5,548 nucleotides of DNA, from the NCBI GenBank assembly GCA_022013615.1, contig JAKLQB010000854.1, positions 1 to 5,548 on the forward strand, written 5' to 3'. Source of the stretch: Desulfobacterales bacterium (GTDB taxonomy: Bacteria; Desulfobacterota; DSM-4660; Desulfatiglandales; Desulfatiglandaceae). The position numbers and the translations under genes are program-made. Shown in pieces: positions 5,032 through 5,548 of this stretch. Positions within the stretch are counted from its first letter, which is position 1. Each line of letters begins with the position of its first letter. The notes beneath the pieces were generated by a model, which did not search any database, was not told the DNA's origin, and saw nothing but the letters and a program-made list of their open reading frames with translations.

Positions 5032-5548
5032 TCATTGCCCGATTTTTGCACTTTTAGCCCTTAACGCAAGAACTAAGGCAAGACAGGATGATAGTATAAA
5101 GCATAACCCCATGGCATAAAACACCGATTCCAGCCCAAAGTGATCAGCAAGGTAGCCGCAAACTGCTGCGGCGGTAGAGCCTACACCGAATGTAAGGAAA
5201 AAATGGATACCAAAACCAATGCCTTGCCGGTTTTCAGGAAGGTACTGGGTGAGGAGATAGTTCTGGATGGGCTGAGTCGAAAAATAGAAAAAAGAATAAA
5301 AAATAGCTGAGACCACCAGGAAGATATTTAATCCTTTTGCCATCAAAAATACAAAAATGGTCCCGAAAACCACTGCGCCGAGATAGAGCCTTTCCGGTTT
5401 GTAGCTGTCTACCAACCGACCGGCAACATACTGGCCAAGTGCCCCTGACAAAAGGGCAATGGTAGCGATTGTGCCGCCAATAGCAACCGTATCAAGCTTA
5501 AAAAAACTCAAATGCACATTCTGACCCATGTATGTGGGGAGAAAGGTC
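5032..5548 (-). CDS. MFS transporter, C-terminal half (enters from right edge)
   Basis: The frame is open from the right edge to TGA at 5034-5032, about 171 residues, matching the C-terminal six-helix half of a major facilitator permease. It starts TFLPTYMGQNVHLSFFK. The next helix ends in G-x-L-V-D (GRLVDSYKPERL), the second-half counterpart of motif A. Further hydrophobic helices follow (LGAVVFGTIFVFLMA, FLVVSAIFYSFFYF, FGIHFFLTFGVGSTAAAVCGYLADHFG, YAMGLCFILSSCLALVLAL), and the protein ends in a short basic tail. The ATG at 5529 is internal, since MFS sequence continues upstream of it. Inner-membrane location is expected; the substrate is unknown. It is followed after 151 bases by the O-methyltransferase in the same direction. 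It is a separate gene from the left-edge MFS fragment. Confidence 0.88.
   Translation of the reverse strand, partial: TFLPTYMGQNVHLSFFKLDTVAIGGTIATIALLSGALGQYVAGRLVDSYKPERLYLGAVVFGTIFVFLMAKGLNIFLVVSAIFYSFFYFSTQPIQNYLLTQYLPENRQGIGFGIHFFLTFGVGSTAAAVCGYLADHFGLESVFYAMGLCFILSSCLALVLALRAKSAKIGQ

Noticed and set aside
1..5548. Both edge MFS fragments as one gene, split by an insertion or joined by circularisation
   Set aside because: Both are on the minus strand, but the N-terminal piece lies at low coordinates, so an insertion cannot separate them in this order. Joining the ends would also lack roughly 100 middle residues, and the left end is a fold-back.

Overview
The window looks like a contig-scale piece of chromosome from an anaerobic bacterium, probably a Desulfobacterota (deltaproteobacterial, sulfate-reducer-like) lineage. 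This is an inference from gene content and style: a stand-alone molybdopterin oxidoreductase with a Cys-x3-Cys-x3-Cys iron-sulfur motif, a GYD-domain protein, a UspA protein, a family-2 O-methyltransferase with an LHGEGPED motif, MFS permeases starting in the FYGWWIVLACF style, and intergenic hairpin and short tandem repeats. No ribosomal RNA, tRNA or marker gene is present to settle it.

Layout, left to right. Positions 1-384 (minus) hold the N-terminal 120 or so residues of an MFS transporter running off the left edge. Its outermost 26 bases are an exact inverted copy of 61-86, which looks like a fold-back at a contig end. A divergent intergenic region (385-796) carries a good promoter candidate for each flanking gene and a large imperfect inverted repeat (about 495-639). 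Next come uspA-like (797-1222, plus) and, 80 bases on, a molybdopterin oxidoreductase (1303-3213, plus). A small GYD-domain gene (3218-3511, minus) converges on it with a gap of only 4 bases. Positions 3512-3881 hold no gene I can support, only a small hairpin and a 9-10 bp tandem repeat. An O-methyltransferase follows (3882-4880, minus). A 151-base gap with a 7 bp tandem repeat separates it from the C-terminal half of a second MFS transporter (5032-5548, minus) that enters from the right edge.

How the genes relate. uspA and the oxidoreductase may be co-transcribed from the promoter before uspA. The right-hand MFS gene and the methyltransferase lie in the same direction and could form a loose transport/methylation unit, but the 151-base gap and repeat-rich leader also allow independent expression. 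No pathway links all the genes, and I do not see a clear new defence or mobile system. The best leads are the orphan molybdenum enzyme, the repeat-derived leader in front of it, and the edge inverted repeat that distorts the left MFS gene.
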